Shown here: in pieces, positions 26,368 to 34,118 of the stretch
Numbering within the stretch: the first letter of the stretch is position 1
How the letters are laid out: every line of letters begins with the position of its first letter
Assembly: GCA_902625535.1 (NCBI GenBank)
Contig: CACOBT010000010.1
Coordinates: forward strand, 1-43,435
Direction: 5' to 3'
DNA length: 43,435 nucleotides
From: an uncultured beta proteobacterium
GTDB lineage: Bacteria; Pseudomonadota; Gammaproteobacteria; Burkholderiales; Burkholderiaceae_A
Program-made: the position numbers and the translations under genes
The notes under the pieces: model-generated
Databases searched by the model: none
What the model saw: the letters and a program-made list of their open reading frames with translations, nothing else
What the model was told of the DNA's origin: nothing

Positions 26368-27725
26368 TGCTTACAGCAAAAAATTTAACTGTTCAGCGTG
26401 GAAAAAAAATTTTATTAAAAGAGTTTAATCTAACTATTAAGCCGGGAGAAATTCTTGAAATCACTGGTGCTAATGGAGTTGGCAAGACAAGCCTTTTAAG
26501 GACCATTTCGTCAATCACGCCGCCGGCTAACGGCGAAATTTTGATTGATGCTCTCTGTACTGCATATATTCCCACCAACGGAGGGTATCGTCATGAGCTT
26601 ACTGCTATGCAAATACTTAGTGATTTTCTGGACGATTGTGATTCAACTATTTTAACAAGAATTGATAAATTTGGACTCCAGGAAATTAAGCATAAACCCC
26701 TTTTATCTTTATCTGATGGTCAAAAGAAAAGAGTAATGCTAGCAACGATTGAGGTTAAAGAAAAATCATTACTCATCATCGACGAGCCTTTTAATGCTCT
26801 TGACAAACAGGGATTACGTTTATTGTTAGATTTGTTTTTGAATATATGTTCAAAGGGCGGTATAGTCATCATCGCTACACATTTACCGTTAAAAACTATC
26901 TTTGAAAACACCAGAGATACAACTGAATTTGATAGTCTTAAAATTAAATCGCTTGAAATTACCCCCATGGAACCAAAAGGGTGGAAGTTTTTCAATGGTG
27001 CTAAATACATTACTGCACAGGGGCCAATAAAAGTGGATCAAAAAAATGCTAGTAATTTTCATAACGAATTCGCAAGAAATCTAATGCGCGAGTTTCAACT
27101 TGTAAAATTCCAATTTTCAGATGTTAGTTGGCCAGCCATTTTATTTTTAATGATTGTCTCTGTCATCCCGATAGGCGCAACAGCGGATAGTAAATCGTTT
27201 ATGAATATTGCGAGCGGAATTTTTTGGGTTGCTACATTGCTGGTAATGATTTCTGCATCAAATCGATTGCTCCAACCAGAGTTCAATCAAGGAGTGATTG
27301 AACAACTTATAGTAAAAAAACGATCACTTAGTATTTATTGTTTCACAAAGGCGATGATCCACTGGGTGCTAGTTGGACTGCCACTATCCTTGCTTTCGTT
27401 ACCTTTGTCTATGCTCTATGGTTTACCCGGATTTGCTGGATTAGAATTGGCTAAAAGTCTTGCCATAGGCAGTTTATTCATTTCCGGCATTCTTATTTTT
27501 TTTTCTGCGCTCGGCCTTATGGCTAGGCAAGCACAAACGGTTATTTCCTTACTGTCTTTACCTATACTAATTCCACTGATGATATTTGGTTCTGCTATAG
27601 TGGGAAGTACGTTGGATGGAGCTTCAGTTAGAAATTTATATATGTTACTGACCAGTATGTCATTATTTTGCATACTGACGGTACCTTTCATCTGCGAAAA
27701 GTTGATTGTTCTTGCCACGGAATAA
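26367..27725 (+). CDS. ccmA-ccmB: Fused CcmA-CcmB haem exporter ATPase/permease
   Basis: Single 452-codon frame joining two proteins that are normally separate. Residues 1 to about 200 are CcmA, the ABC ATPase that releases holo-CcmE: Walker A GANGVGKT (34-41), signature LSDGQ (115-119), Walker B LLIIDEPFNALD (135-146) and the switch His172. Residues about 232-452 are CcmB: NEFARNLMREFQL, PAILFLMIVSVIPIG, LLQPEFNQGVIEQL, then membrane helices through IFGSAIVGSTLDGASV. A linker of about 30 residues joins them. No stop or frame change is visible across the junction, so this is a genuine fusion in this sequence. It is flanked by ccmI (1-bp overlap) and ccmC (4 bp). Confidence 0.9.
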   Translation: MLTAKNLTVQRGKKILLKEFNLTIKPGEILEITGANGVGKTSLLRTISSITPPANGEILIDALCTAYIPTNGGYRHELTAMQILSDFLDDCDSTILTRIDKFGLQEIKHKPLLSLSDGQKKRVMLATIEVKEKSLLIIDEPFNALDKQGLRLLLDLFLNICSKGGIVIIATHLPLKTIFENTRDTTEFDSLKIKSLEITPMEPKGWKFFNGAKYITAQGPIKVDQKNASNFHNEFARNLMREFQLVKFQFSDVSWPAILFLMIVSVIPIGATADSKSFMNIASGIFWVATLLVMISASNRLLQPEFNQGVIEQLIVKKRSLSIYCFTKAMIHWVLVGLPLSLLSLPLSMLYGLPGFAGLELAKSLAIGSLFISGILIFFSALGLMARQAQTVISLLSLPILIPLMIFGSAIVGSTLDGASVRNLYMLLTSMSLFCILTVPFICEKLIVLATE

Positions 27726-27729
27726 CGAA

Positions 27730-28455
27730 ATGTTACAGAAACTAATTAGCCTATCGTCCCCACCAGTCTTTTATGCGTTCGCTACTGGTCTAATAATTCG
27801 CATCGCGATAGCCGGAATTCTGTTTTTAATAGGTGGAATTTGTTACTCGCTGTTTTTTACTCCCGTGGACGCTCAGCAAGGCGAAGTTTATCGAGTGCTA
27901 TACGTTCACGTTCCTGCTGCCTGGTTATCTATGTTTATCTATGTAATAGCGTGTGTATACGCAGGCATTTATTGGATTTGGCGCACAGATGTTTCAGCGG
28001 TCATGTTGCGTGCTTCGCTACCAACAGGGGCTTGGATGACAACTTTGGCATTAGTCACTGGCTCGTTGTGGGGCAAACCGACATGGGGGACATATTGGGT
28101 TTGGGATGCTAGACTCACCACAGAATTAATCCTTCTGTTTATATATTTGGGGCTTATAGCAGTAGGAAAAATGGTTGACGATAGTTCAAAAACGGATAGA
28201 GCATTATCCCTTATTACCTTGTTTGGATTTATTAACATTCCATTAATTTATTTTTCTGTAGTTTTTTGGAACACGTTGCATCAAGGATTTTCTCTCGGTG
28301 CGACTCAGGCAGAAATGGCTTCGGAGATCAAAATCGGCCTTGCGGTATGTACCGTTGGAGTTTGGCTAGTGTGCTCGTCAACCATTTTAGTCCGCGCGAA
28401 AGCTTTGCTTCTTGAGCGAGAGTATAACTCTCAGTGGGTACGGACGGCAATTTAG
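27730..28455 (+). CDS. ccmC: Haem-handling protein CcmC
   Basis: CcmC loads haem onto the chaperone CcmE at the periplasmic face. I choose ATG 27730, 4 bp after ccmAB, giving 241 aa; a TTG at 27706 inside ccmAB is open but less likely. Six membrane helices are visible. The tryptophan-rich haem-handling motif is WGKPTWGTYWVWDARLT, flanked by the haem-ligand histidines in YVHVPAAWLSM and FWNTLHQGFSLG. It is followed 10 bp later by the unlisted small gene ccmD. Confidence 0.94.
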   Translation: MLQKLISLSSPPVFYAFATGLIIRIAIAGILFLIGGICYSLFFTPVDAQQGEVYRVLYVHVPAAWLSMFIYVIACVYAGIYWIWRTDVSAVMLRASLPTGAWMTTLALVTGSLWGKPTWGTYWVWDARLTTELILLFIYLGLIAVGKMVDDSSKTDRALSLITLFGFINIPLIYFSVVFWNTLHQGFSLGATQAEMASEIKIGLAVCTVGVWLVCSSTILVRAKALLLEREYNSQWVRTAI

Positions 28456-28465
28456 TGTGTAAAAA

Positions 28466-28612
28466 ATGGACCATTGGACAATAATTTTAATTTGCTTTAC
28501 CCTCACCCTCGTTATACTTTTCTTGGATTTTTTTCTGGAACTCATAAATCTGAATAAAAAGGAACAAATCTTAAAAAAAAATCTCCAAATTAAGGATGAC
28601 ACTTCAGTATGA
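28466..28612 (+). CDS. ccmD: Haem exporter protein CcmD
   Basis: Small 48-aa membrane protein in the exact CcmD position between ccmC and ccmE. It starts MDHWTIILICFTLTLVILFL, a single membrane helix, and ends in a Lys-rich cytoplasmic tail. CcmD is required to release holo-CcmE from the CcmABC complex. Sequence conservation in this family is low, so the call rests on size, topology and location. The ATG lies 10 bp after the ccmC stop; ccmE starts 9 bp after its stop. Confidence 0.85.
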   Translation: MDHWTIILICFTLTLVILFLDFFLELINLNKKEQILKKNLQIKDDTSV

Positions 28613-28621
28613 GTTAAGGAT

Positions 28622-29044
28622 ATGCTTTTTAATGAAAACAGAGTAAAAAGGGTTCTTTGGGCGCTTTTGGTGATTATTTCCGGAGGCCTTATAATATTCG
28701 CAGCTTTAAAGACTTTCGAAGAAAATCTCGTTTTCTTTTATACTCCTTCTCAAATTTTAAATGGCGAAGCGCCCAACAACAGACCAATTCGTATAGGGGG
28801 CATGGTCGAACTTGACTCAATAAACAGAAGCGAACACTCACTGGCTGTCGAATTTAATGTGGTTGATGACAAGAATGCCCTCATAAAAGTTAAATACAGT
28901 GGAGTTGTTCCAGATCTGTTTAAGGAGGGAAAGGGAGTTGTAGCTCAAGGAAGATACGTTGATGGGGTCTTTCAGTCGACCGAAATTTTAGCAAAACACG
29001 ATGAAAATTATATGCCGCCTAACCTTTCTATAGAAACTAAGTAG
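28622..29044 (+). CDS. ccmE: Cytochrome c maturation haem chaperone CcmE
   Basis: Periplasmic haem chaperone of 140 aa anchored by an N-terminal helix (about residues 8-30). The OB-fold domain has IRIGGMVELDSI and KYSGVVPDLFKEGKGVVAQG. The covalent haem-binding histidine is His126, with the haem-ligand Tyr130, in AKHDENYMPP. The variant Cys-type (CxxxY) CcmE is excluded. It lies between ccmD (9 bp) and ccmF (7 bp). Confidence 0.96.
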   Translation: MLFNENRVKRVLWALLVIISGGLIIFAALKTFEENLVFFYTPSQILNGEAPNNRPIRIGGMVELDSINRSEHSLAVEFNVVDDKNALIKVKYSGVVPDLFKEGKGVVAQGRYVDGVFQSTEILAKHDENYMPPNLSIETK

Positions 29045-29051
29045 AAATAGT

Positions 29052-31136
29052 ATGTTTGCCGAAATTGCCCAACTCCTTTTATGTCTAAGCCTCTCACTGA
29101 GCTTATATTTTGGTGTCAGAGGGATTGCTGTATCCTACACCAACGACTTTCGAAAAGCTTCAGATCGCATGGCGAAAAGTCTGGCTATTTCAAGCAACGT
29201 TATAACCCTGTTGGTATTATCGTGTTTCTTATTGCTTATGCAGCTATTTCTAGTTAGCGATTTTTCAGTGATTTTAGTGGCTAGCCACTCAAACGCTCTT
29301 CTACCATTCAAGTATAAAATCGCGGCAACTTGGGGCTCTCACGAAGGTTCATTTTTGCTCTGGATTCTCATGTTAGCGTGCTGGAACACGGCGGTAACGC
29401 TGTTTTCGGGGATTAAAGATAGTCTCTTTTATGTGCGCACAACCTCCATAATGCTTATTTTGATTGCTATTTTCCTCTTGTATCTAATTTTTGCCTCAAA
29501 TCCGTTTACGAGAATTTTTCCAGCTCCATTGACTGGGCAAGATCTCAACCCTCTTCTCCAGGATCCCTTCATGGTCATTCATCCACCGATGCTTTATATG
29601 GGTTATGTGGGTTTCGCCGTTTGTTTTTCAATGGCTGTAGCCGCCCTAACCACAGGAGAAGTGAACTCAAACTGGGCGAAATTTTCAAGACCATGGGCTA
29701 ATGCTGCATGGGCATTTTTAACACTCGGAATTTTATTAGGTAGTTGGTGGGCTTACCGGGAGTTAGGCTGGGGTGGTTGGTGGTTTTGGGACCCGGTAGA
29801 GAACGCATCCTTGATGCCGTGGTTTGCGGGCGCCGCTCTCGTGCACTCTTTGGCGGTTACTGATAAAAGAAATGCTATGAAAAGCTGGACTGTACTGTTG
29901 TCAATCATCGCGTTTGGTTTTTCCTTGCTCGGTACATTCCTAGTACGTTCGGGCGTATTGACCTCAGTACATTCTTTCGCAAGTGACCCAACCCGGGGGA
30001 TTTTCATCCTGATTATGACTGCCTGTATTATTGGGGTTGCATTAGTACTGTACGCACTGCGAGCGGATAAATTTAAACAGGGAGAAAAGTTCTCACCTAT
30101 TTCTAAGGAAAGCCTGTTACTAGTAAACAACGTGATTATGACAGCAGCTTTATCTGTTGTAATGATCGGAACCCTCTATCCGTTAATCGCTGAAGTACTG
30201 ACTGGGAGAAAGATGTCTGTGGGGCCACCGTATTTTAATTCGGTTATTGCCCCTATACTTGTCCCAGCAATTTTCCTAATGAGTTTGGCTCCGTGGATTT
30301 TATGGAAAGATTCAAAAGTACTGCCCGCGCTAAAGAATGTCACTATCCCGGCCGTTATTGGGGCTATAACAGGGATCGGGTTCCTATTTATTTATGAAAA
30401 AACTACGGTTCCCACGGCTTTTGGAATAATATTTTCGATTTGTTTGTTGCTAGGTACTATTTACTCAGCAGTTTATAGATTCAATCAGCTACGGGTAACT
30501 TTTATTAAAAGAAATGAAAAAAGGAGCAAAATTTCGCCTTTTAGGGTTGCTAGTAAACTCGGTGCGTCTTACTGGGGAATGTTTACGGGTCATTGCGGTT
30601 TAGCAATTTTTGCTCTTGGAGTAACGTTCGTTACGTCTTTTCAAATCGAAAAGGATATAGTTTTAAAACCATCTGAAACTTATGAATTAGGAGACTACTC
30701 TGTAAAATTCCTGGGAGTACGTCCGACTTCTGGGGTAAATTTCTCTGGTATCGAGGGCATTTTTGAATTAAGAAGAGCAGAAGATAGTAATGTTACTATG
30801 CTATACCCGCAGAAACGACAGTATTTACGGTCAGACGATCCAATGACTGAGGCGGCTGTGAAATACGGGATTTTGGGCGATTTTTATCTTTCTATTGGAG
30901 AACCTACGGACCAGAAAAAAATAGCGCAAACATCTTGGACGATTAGAGCTAGCTATAAGCCCTTAATGATATGGGTCTGGCTGGGTTGCCTGTTAATGGC
31001 AATTGGCAGTTTCGTGGCAATAATTGGAAAAAGACATTCGTTAGCTTTCCCAAAAAAAACTAGGCAAACTAGGCAAACAAGGCTAAATACTGACTATATC
31101 AATAAAGAAAATCAGAGGTCGACAGACGTTACATGA
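29052..31136 (+). CDS. ccmF: Cytochrome c haem lyase subunit CcmF
   Basis: Large polytopic haem lyase component (694 aa, typical length about 640-680) that attaches haem to apocytochrome c. Conserved features are TWGSHEGSFLLWILML near residue 93, the haem-handling WGGWWFWDPVENASLMPW near residue 240, QDPFMVIHPPMLYMGYVG, and GTFLVRSGVLTSVHSFASDP. A large periplasmic domain (about 540-640) precedes the last helix. The C-terminal tail carries an Arg/Thr-rich short repeat (KTRQTRQTR). The stop overlaps the ccmG start. Confidence 0.96.
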   Translation: MFAEIAQLLLCLSLSLSLYFGVRGIAVSYTNDFRKASDRMAKSLAISSNVITLLVLSCFLLLMQLFLVSDFSVILVASHSNALLPFKYKIAATWGSHEGSFLLWILMLACWNTAVTLFSGIKDSLFYVRTTSIMLILIAIFLLYLIFASNPFTRIFPAPLTGQDLNPLLQDPFMVIHPPMLYMGYVGFAVCFSMAVAALTTGEVNSNWAKFSRPWANAAWAFLTLGILLGSWWAYRELGWGGWWFWDPVENASLMPWFAGAALVHSLAVTDKRNAMKSWTVLLSIIAFGFSLLGTFLVRSGVLTSVHSFASDPTRGIFILIMTACIIGVALVLYALRADKFKQGEKFSPISKESLLLVNNVIMTAALSVVMIGTLYPLIAEVLTGRKMSVGPPYFNSVIAPILVPAIFLMSLAPWILWKDSKVLPALKNVTIPAVIGAITGIGFLFIYEKTTVPTAFGIIFSICLLLGTIYSAVYRFNQLRVTFIKRNEKRSKISPFRVASKLGASYWGMFTGHCGLAIFALGVTFVTSFQIEKDIVLKPSETYELGDYSVKFLGVRPTSGVNFSGIEGIFELRRAEDSNVTMLYPQKRQYLRSDDPMTEAAVKYGILGDFYLSIGEPTDQKKIAQTSWTIRASYKPLMIWVWLGCLLMAIGSFVAIIGKRHSLAFPKKTRQTRQTRLNTDYINKENQRSTDVT

Positions 31137-31675
31137 AATATTTCAAAATTTGGCTACCGATTGGATTTCTGATTGCGTTAATTGTTTTATTTATATTCGG
31201 ATTACAGAATGACCCCACACGGATACCATCTGTGTTAATAGGCAAACCTGCCCCAAACATCTCGCTGAATAGGTTGGAAAAGGACGGCACCGTCAGTAGA
31301 ACAAAATTTAATAGTGACTCATTCAATGGTAAAGTTTGGTTGCTTAATGTTTTTGCTTCCTGGTGTGTTACTTGCCAACTTGAACATAAGCATCTTATGG
31401 AAATTACAAAAACAAACCCTAATATAATTCTTGTTGGATTGGCCTACAAAGACGACCCCTCTGCAACAGCGCGTTGGTTGCAGAAATTTGGGAACCCCTA
31501 CTCATTAGTGTTAATCGATCGCGAGGGGTTGACCGGGATTGATTTGGGAGTCTACGGTGTTCCAGAAACGTTTGTTATTAACAACGACGGTAAAGTAGTG
31601 TATAAAAATATTGGGGCAATAGACGGAAATTTCTACAAGGATCAGGCAAAGCCATTTTTGACGAAAAATAGGTAA
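31133..31675 (+). CDS. ccmG: Thiol:disulfide interchange protein CcmG (DsbE)
   Basis: Membrane-anchored periplasmic thioredoxin, 180 aa, keeping apocytochrome CxxCH thiols reduced. An N-terminal membrane helix (about 7-24) is followed by the CcmG region IGKPAPNISL. The redox motif is WCVTC (Cys78/Cys81), and the cis-Pro loop is GVPET with Pro142, typical of DsbE rather than general thioredoxins. It overlaps ccmF by 4 bp and precedes ccmH by 56 bp. Confidence 0.95.
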   Translation: MKYFKIWLPIGFLIALIVLFIFGLQNDPTRIPSVLIGKPAPNISLNRLEKDGTVSRTKFNSDSFNGKVWLLNVFASWCVTCQLEHKHLMEITKTNPNIILVGLAYKDDPSATARWLQKFGNPYSLVLIDREGLTGIDLGVYGVPETFVINNDGKVVYKNIGAIDGNFYKDQAKPFLTKNR

Positions 31676-31731
31676 AATCGATAGAAAGTGACAGAGAGGT
31701 ATTAACAATCGATACATTAGCAAAAAACAAA

Positions 31732-32070
31732 ATGCAGCCGGAGTTTTTAGCCAATGTGGTTAATGAGGAACGTTTTCAGAGTTTAACAAACGAATTAAGG
31801 TGCTTAGTTTGTCAAAACCAAACCATTGCTGAATCAAATGCAGACTTAGCTGTGGACTTAAAAAACCTTGTTGCTAAGCAAATTTCTGAGGGAAAAACTG
31901 ATAAAGAAATACTCCAATATATGGAGGATCGTTATGGAGAGTTTGTATTGTATAATCCTCCGGTAACCATTGAAAATTCGATTCTATGGTTAGGTCCTTT
32001 TATCGTACTCGTGATTGCTGTGTTTTTTTTGTTTGGCTCTCTTAAACGTCAGAGCAACTCAAAAGATTAG
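31732..32070 (+). CDS. ccmH: Cytochrome c maturation protein CcmH, no signal peptide seen
   Basis: CcmH/CcmL is the small thioredoxin-like reductant in apocytochrome handling. The 112-aa protein has the hallmark LRCLVCQNQTI with Cys24/Cys27, a three-helix domain (VDLKNLVAKQISEGKTDKEI, YMEDRYGEFVLYNPP) and one C-terminal helix (about 83-100) with a basic tail. CcmH proteins normally begin with a cleavable signal peptide, but here the frame upstream of ATG 31732 reaches only 20 codons to a TAG and is polar. So export of the CxxC domain is unexplained from this sequence. The gene ends 2 bp before the converging cNMP-binding gene. Confidence 0.88.
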   Translation: MQPEFLANVVNEERFQSLTNELRCLVCQNQTIAESNADLAVDLKNLVAKQISEGKTDKEILQYMEDRYGEFVLYNPPVTIENSILWLGPFIVLVIAVFFLFGSLKRQSNSKD

Positions 32071-32072
32071 AC

Positions 32073-32432
32073 CTAGCGCTTATTAAAGGGATATCCTTTT
32101 ATCCGAAGGTCGTTATGCATATAAAGCTCCAACAAGAGCGCTTCGAACACAGGTTTGACAATTCCCGAGCTCGAGCCCAGCAATTTCCGCAATGCTTCAG
32201 CCGAAATTTTTACACAAATTACTTGGCCCTTTGCTTTTGCAGAAACTGCGCGTACTCCCCCGTCTAAGATCGCTTGCTCTCCAAACGACGCACCGGGGGA
32301 CAAAATAGCAATTTGTTTATTCGAATCCGGGTCAAAAAGTTCAATTTCTCCTGCTTTCAAAACAAAAAAATGTTCAGCAGGGTCCTTCTTTTCAAATAAT
32401 AATTCGCCGTCTTTATATGATGTTTCAGCCAT
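32073..32432 (-). CDS. Single cyclic-nucleotide-binding-domain protein (canonical cassette)
   Basis: 119-aa protein that is essentially one cNMP-binding domain. The phosphate-binding cassette FGEQAILDGGVRAVSAKA has the canonical Gly-Glu and the Arg that contact the cyclic phosphate. The beta-roll motifs are LLFEKKDPAEHFFVLKAGEI and IAILSPGASFGEQ. It has no DNA-binding helix-turn-helix, so it is not a Crp/Fnr regulator; it probably acts as a stand-alone cAMP or cGMP receptor. It lies 16 bp after a second cNMP-domain gene and is likely co-transcribed with it, close to a class III cyclase gene. Confidence 0.75.
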   Translation of the reverse strand: MAETSYKDGELLFEKKDPAEHFFVLKAGEIELFDPDSNKQIAILSPGASFGEQAILDGGVRAVSAKAKGQVICVKISAEALRKLLGSSSGIVKPVFEALLLELYMHNDLRIKGYPFNKR

Positions 32433-32448
32433 TCTTTCTAAGTCTACG

Positions 32449-32937
32449 CTATTTCATGTAATCTGGGATTTCAGTATTTTGTCCTAAGATTCTCTGAAGT
32501 GTCATCCGGCAAACGCCTTTTAATCCAGTGTTAGTCATTTGCAATTCCCTAATCGCATTTGTGATGGGAATTATCTTACAATTTACAAATTCTTTCACGG
32601 TATATGTATACCTCAAAGGTTCCTCAGCAAGCCCCTCTGCCAATCCAATCACTGAACCAGGCCCCAACACATAATCATGTTCCTCATCCTCACATTCTAC
32701 TGTACCCAAGGTTATTGCATACGCAGATAACGGTACTTCCCCTTTTTTTAACATCGTTATACCTTTATCAAAAACTCCGATTTTTAGCTTTTCCGATGCC
32801 CAGACTTTAAAAAAAAGTCTCTCTTGACTGGACATTTTCTTTTTAGCAAAAAAATCTAATGTGCTTTTTAGCTTCGCGTCTGCGAGGCTTAGTTCTTTAT
32901 AAAGTTCTCGGTTGATTTCAAATTTTGCCTGTGCCAT
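32449..32937 (-). CDS. Cyclic-nucleotide-binding-like protein with degenerate cassette
   Basis: 162-aa protein with an N-terminal helical segment (about 1-45, ELYKELSLADAKLKSTLDFF) and a cNMP-like beta-roll (KVWASEKLKIGVFDKGITML, AITLGTVE, YVLGPGSVIGLAEGLAEEP). Compared with its neighbour, the phosphate cassette reads GLAEGLAEEPLRYTYTV and lacks the FGE glutamate, so nucleotide binding may be lost or altered. The family call is weaker. It is first in a two-gene unit divergent from the metallo-hydrolase, 71 bp apart across an inverted repeat. Confidence 0.55.
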   Translation of the reverse strand: MAQAKFEINRELYKELSLADAKLKSTLDFFAKKKMSSQERLFFKVWASEKLKIGVFDKGITMLKKGEVPLSAYAITLGTVECEDEEHDYVLGPGSVIGLAEGLAEEPLRYTYTVKEFVNCKIIPITNAIRELQMTNTGLKGVCRMTLQRILGQNTEIPDYMK

Positions 32938-32957
32938 GGTGTTTAGATAATATCAAT

Positions 32958-32986
32958 TTGTTAAACTATAGTATTGTTACTATAGC
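32958..32986 (+). promoter_or_regulatory. Candidate promoter with perfect inverted repeat, hydrolase/cNMP divergent region
   Basis: On the plus strand TTGTTA (32958-32963), a 17-bp spacer and TATAGC (32981-32986) form a plausible sigma-70 promoter for the hydrolase gene at 33009. A perfect inverted repeat CTATAGTA-TTGT-TACTATAG (32966-32985) covers the spacer and -10. This is the position expected of an operator acting on the divergent pair. The regulator is unknown. Confidence 0.45.
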
Positions 32987-33008
32987 TCAACTAACATGTG
33001 AGAGGCTA

Positions 33009-33872
33009 ATGTTAAAAACCCGATTTTGGGGAGTGAGGGGCACCATAGCGTGCCCACATAGTAGCTATATGAAATATGGCGGAAACACTTCCTGCGTAAC
33101 GGTAGACTGTGACGGGACATTGCTTATTTTTGATTCAGGCACAGGAATTCGCCCTCTAGGCAATAAATTAATGGAAAAGCTAGGCGGGAAGATCAACATT
33201 TTTTTTTCACATGTTCATTGGGACCACATCAGCGGATTTCCTTTTTTCCAACCTGCCTATTCGCCCCACTTTGACCTAAAGTTATATTGTGGCAATCTGA
33301 AAATGCATGGTAGTTCCATTTTCGAGGTGTTATCTAAACAGATGGCAAATCCGACTTTTCCTGTTCCCATCGATATCCTTCAGGCGAAAATTCAGTATTA
33401 CGATTTTAATGCTGGAGAGTCAATAAACCTTACAAACGACATAACTATTGACACGTGCCCATTAAACCACCCTATGGGAGCGACAGGTTATCGCGTAAAT
33501 TTCAAGGGTAACTCGGTCTGTTACGTAACTGATACCGAGCATAAGAAAGATGGGCTCGACGACAACATATTGAGATTGGCAAGAGACTCTGATCTTTTGA
33601 TCTATGACTCGACTTACACCGAAAACGAGTATCCTAATTTTGTCGGGTGGGGGCACTCTACCTGGCAAGAGGGTGTGCGCTTATCACAGGAAGCAGGAGT
33701 CAAATATTATGCTATTTTTCATCATGATCCAGCGCATGATGACGCTTTCATGGATAACGTTGAATACGAAGCGAAAAAGGAGTTTGCTCAGGCCTTTGTC
33801 GCGAAAGAAGGGGAAGAAATTATGGTTACGGAAATAGGCACTGAATTTAGGACTTTTGATGACAAACTCTAA
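33009..33872 (+). CDS. Metallo-beta-lactamase-fold hydrolase
   Basis: 287-aa MBL-fold protein. I start it at ATG 33009, after GAGAGG, because the conserved family N-terminus is LKTRFWGVRGTIACP; an in-frame ATG at 32925 would add 28 unrelated residues. The metal site HxHxDH is His68, His70, Asp72 and His73 in FSHVHWDHISGFP. Further ligands are in CPLNHPMGATGYRV, YVTDTEHK, YDSTYTENEY and AIFHHDPAHDD. This subgroup resembles RNase Z/PhnP/cyclic-nucleotide phosphodiesterase-like enzymes, so a phosphodiester substrate is plausible. Its place between cNMP-binding genes and a cyclase operon raises the possibility of cyclic nucleotide hydrolysis, which is inference only. Confidence 0.8.
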   Translation: MLKTRFWGVRGTIACPHSSYMKYGGNTSCVTVDCDGTLLIFDSGTGIRPLGNKLMEKLGGKINIFFSHVHWDHISGFPFFQPAYSPHFDLKLYCGNLKMHGSSIFEVLSKQMANPTFPVPIDILQAKIQYYDFNAGESINLTNDITIDTCPLNHPMGATGYRVNFKGNSVCYVTDTEHKKDGLDDNILRLARDSDLLIYDSTYTENEYPNFVGWGHSTWQEGVRLSQEAGVKYYAIFHHDPAHDDAFMDNVEYEAKKEFAQAFVAKEGEEIMVTEIGTEFRTFDDKL

Positions 33873-34118
33873 GATCAGTTAAAAAAACATTGCAAAAATA
33901 TATACTTAGGATGTTATCCTAATAATTTATCTGGATAATTATCATGTTTTTTTCTATTAATTTGGGGTTTTAAGTTTATTTAGAGAATAGAGGGTCTTAC
34001 GGAAGTGTTTTTCTTTGTAATCTGCTTTGAATTTTAAAAATATAACGCGGTAGAATAGAGGGTAAGCTGGCGGGATTTGATTGACAACAAACTATGTCTC
34101 ACAAGTGCAAGAAAAAAA
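33873..34118 (+). promoter_or_regulatory. Upstream region of the TPS-CHAT operon with inverted and direct repeats
   Basis: AT-rich leader holding TTAGGAT-GTT-ATCCTAA (33906-33922), a palindrome GATAATTATC (33934-33943), and a 12-bp direct repeat AGAATAGAGGGT at 33984-33995 and 34052-34063. The inverted repeats may be operators or part of an RNA leader. No confident -35/-10 pair was found, although TTGCAA near 33891 is a possible -35. Confidence 0.4.

Noticed and set aside
32073..32432. cNMP-binding protein considered as a Crp/Fnr regulator
   Set aside because: It ends shortly after the binding domain and has no helix-turn-helix.
32925..33008. Upstream ATG extension of the MBL hydrolase
   Set aside because: The extra 28 residues would overlap the divergent gene and the promoter/inverted repeat; the conserved start and GAGAGG lie at 33009.
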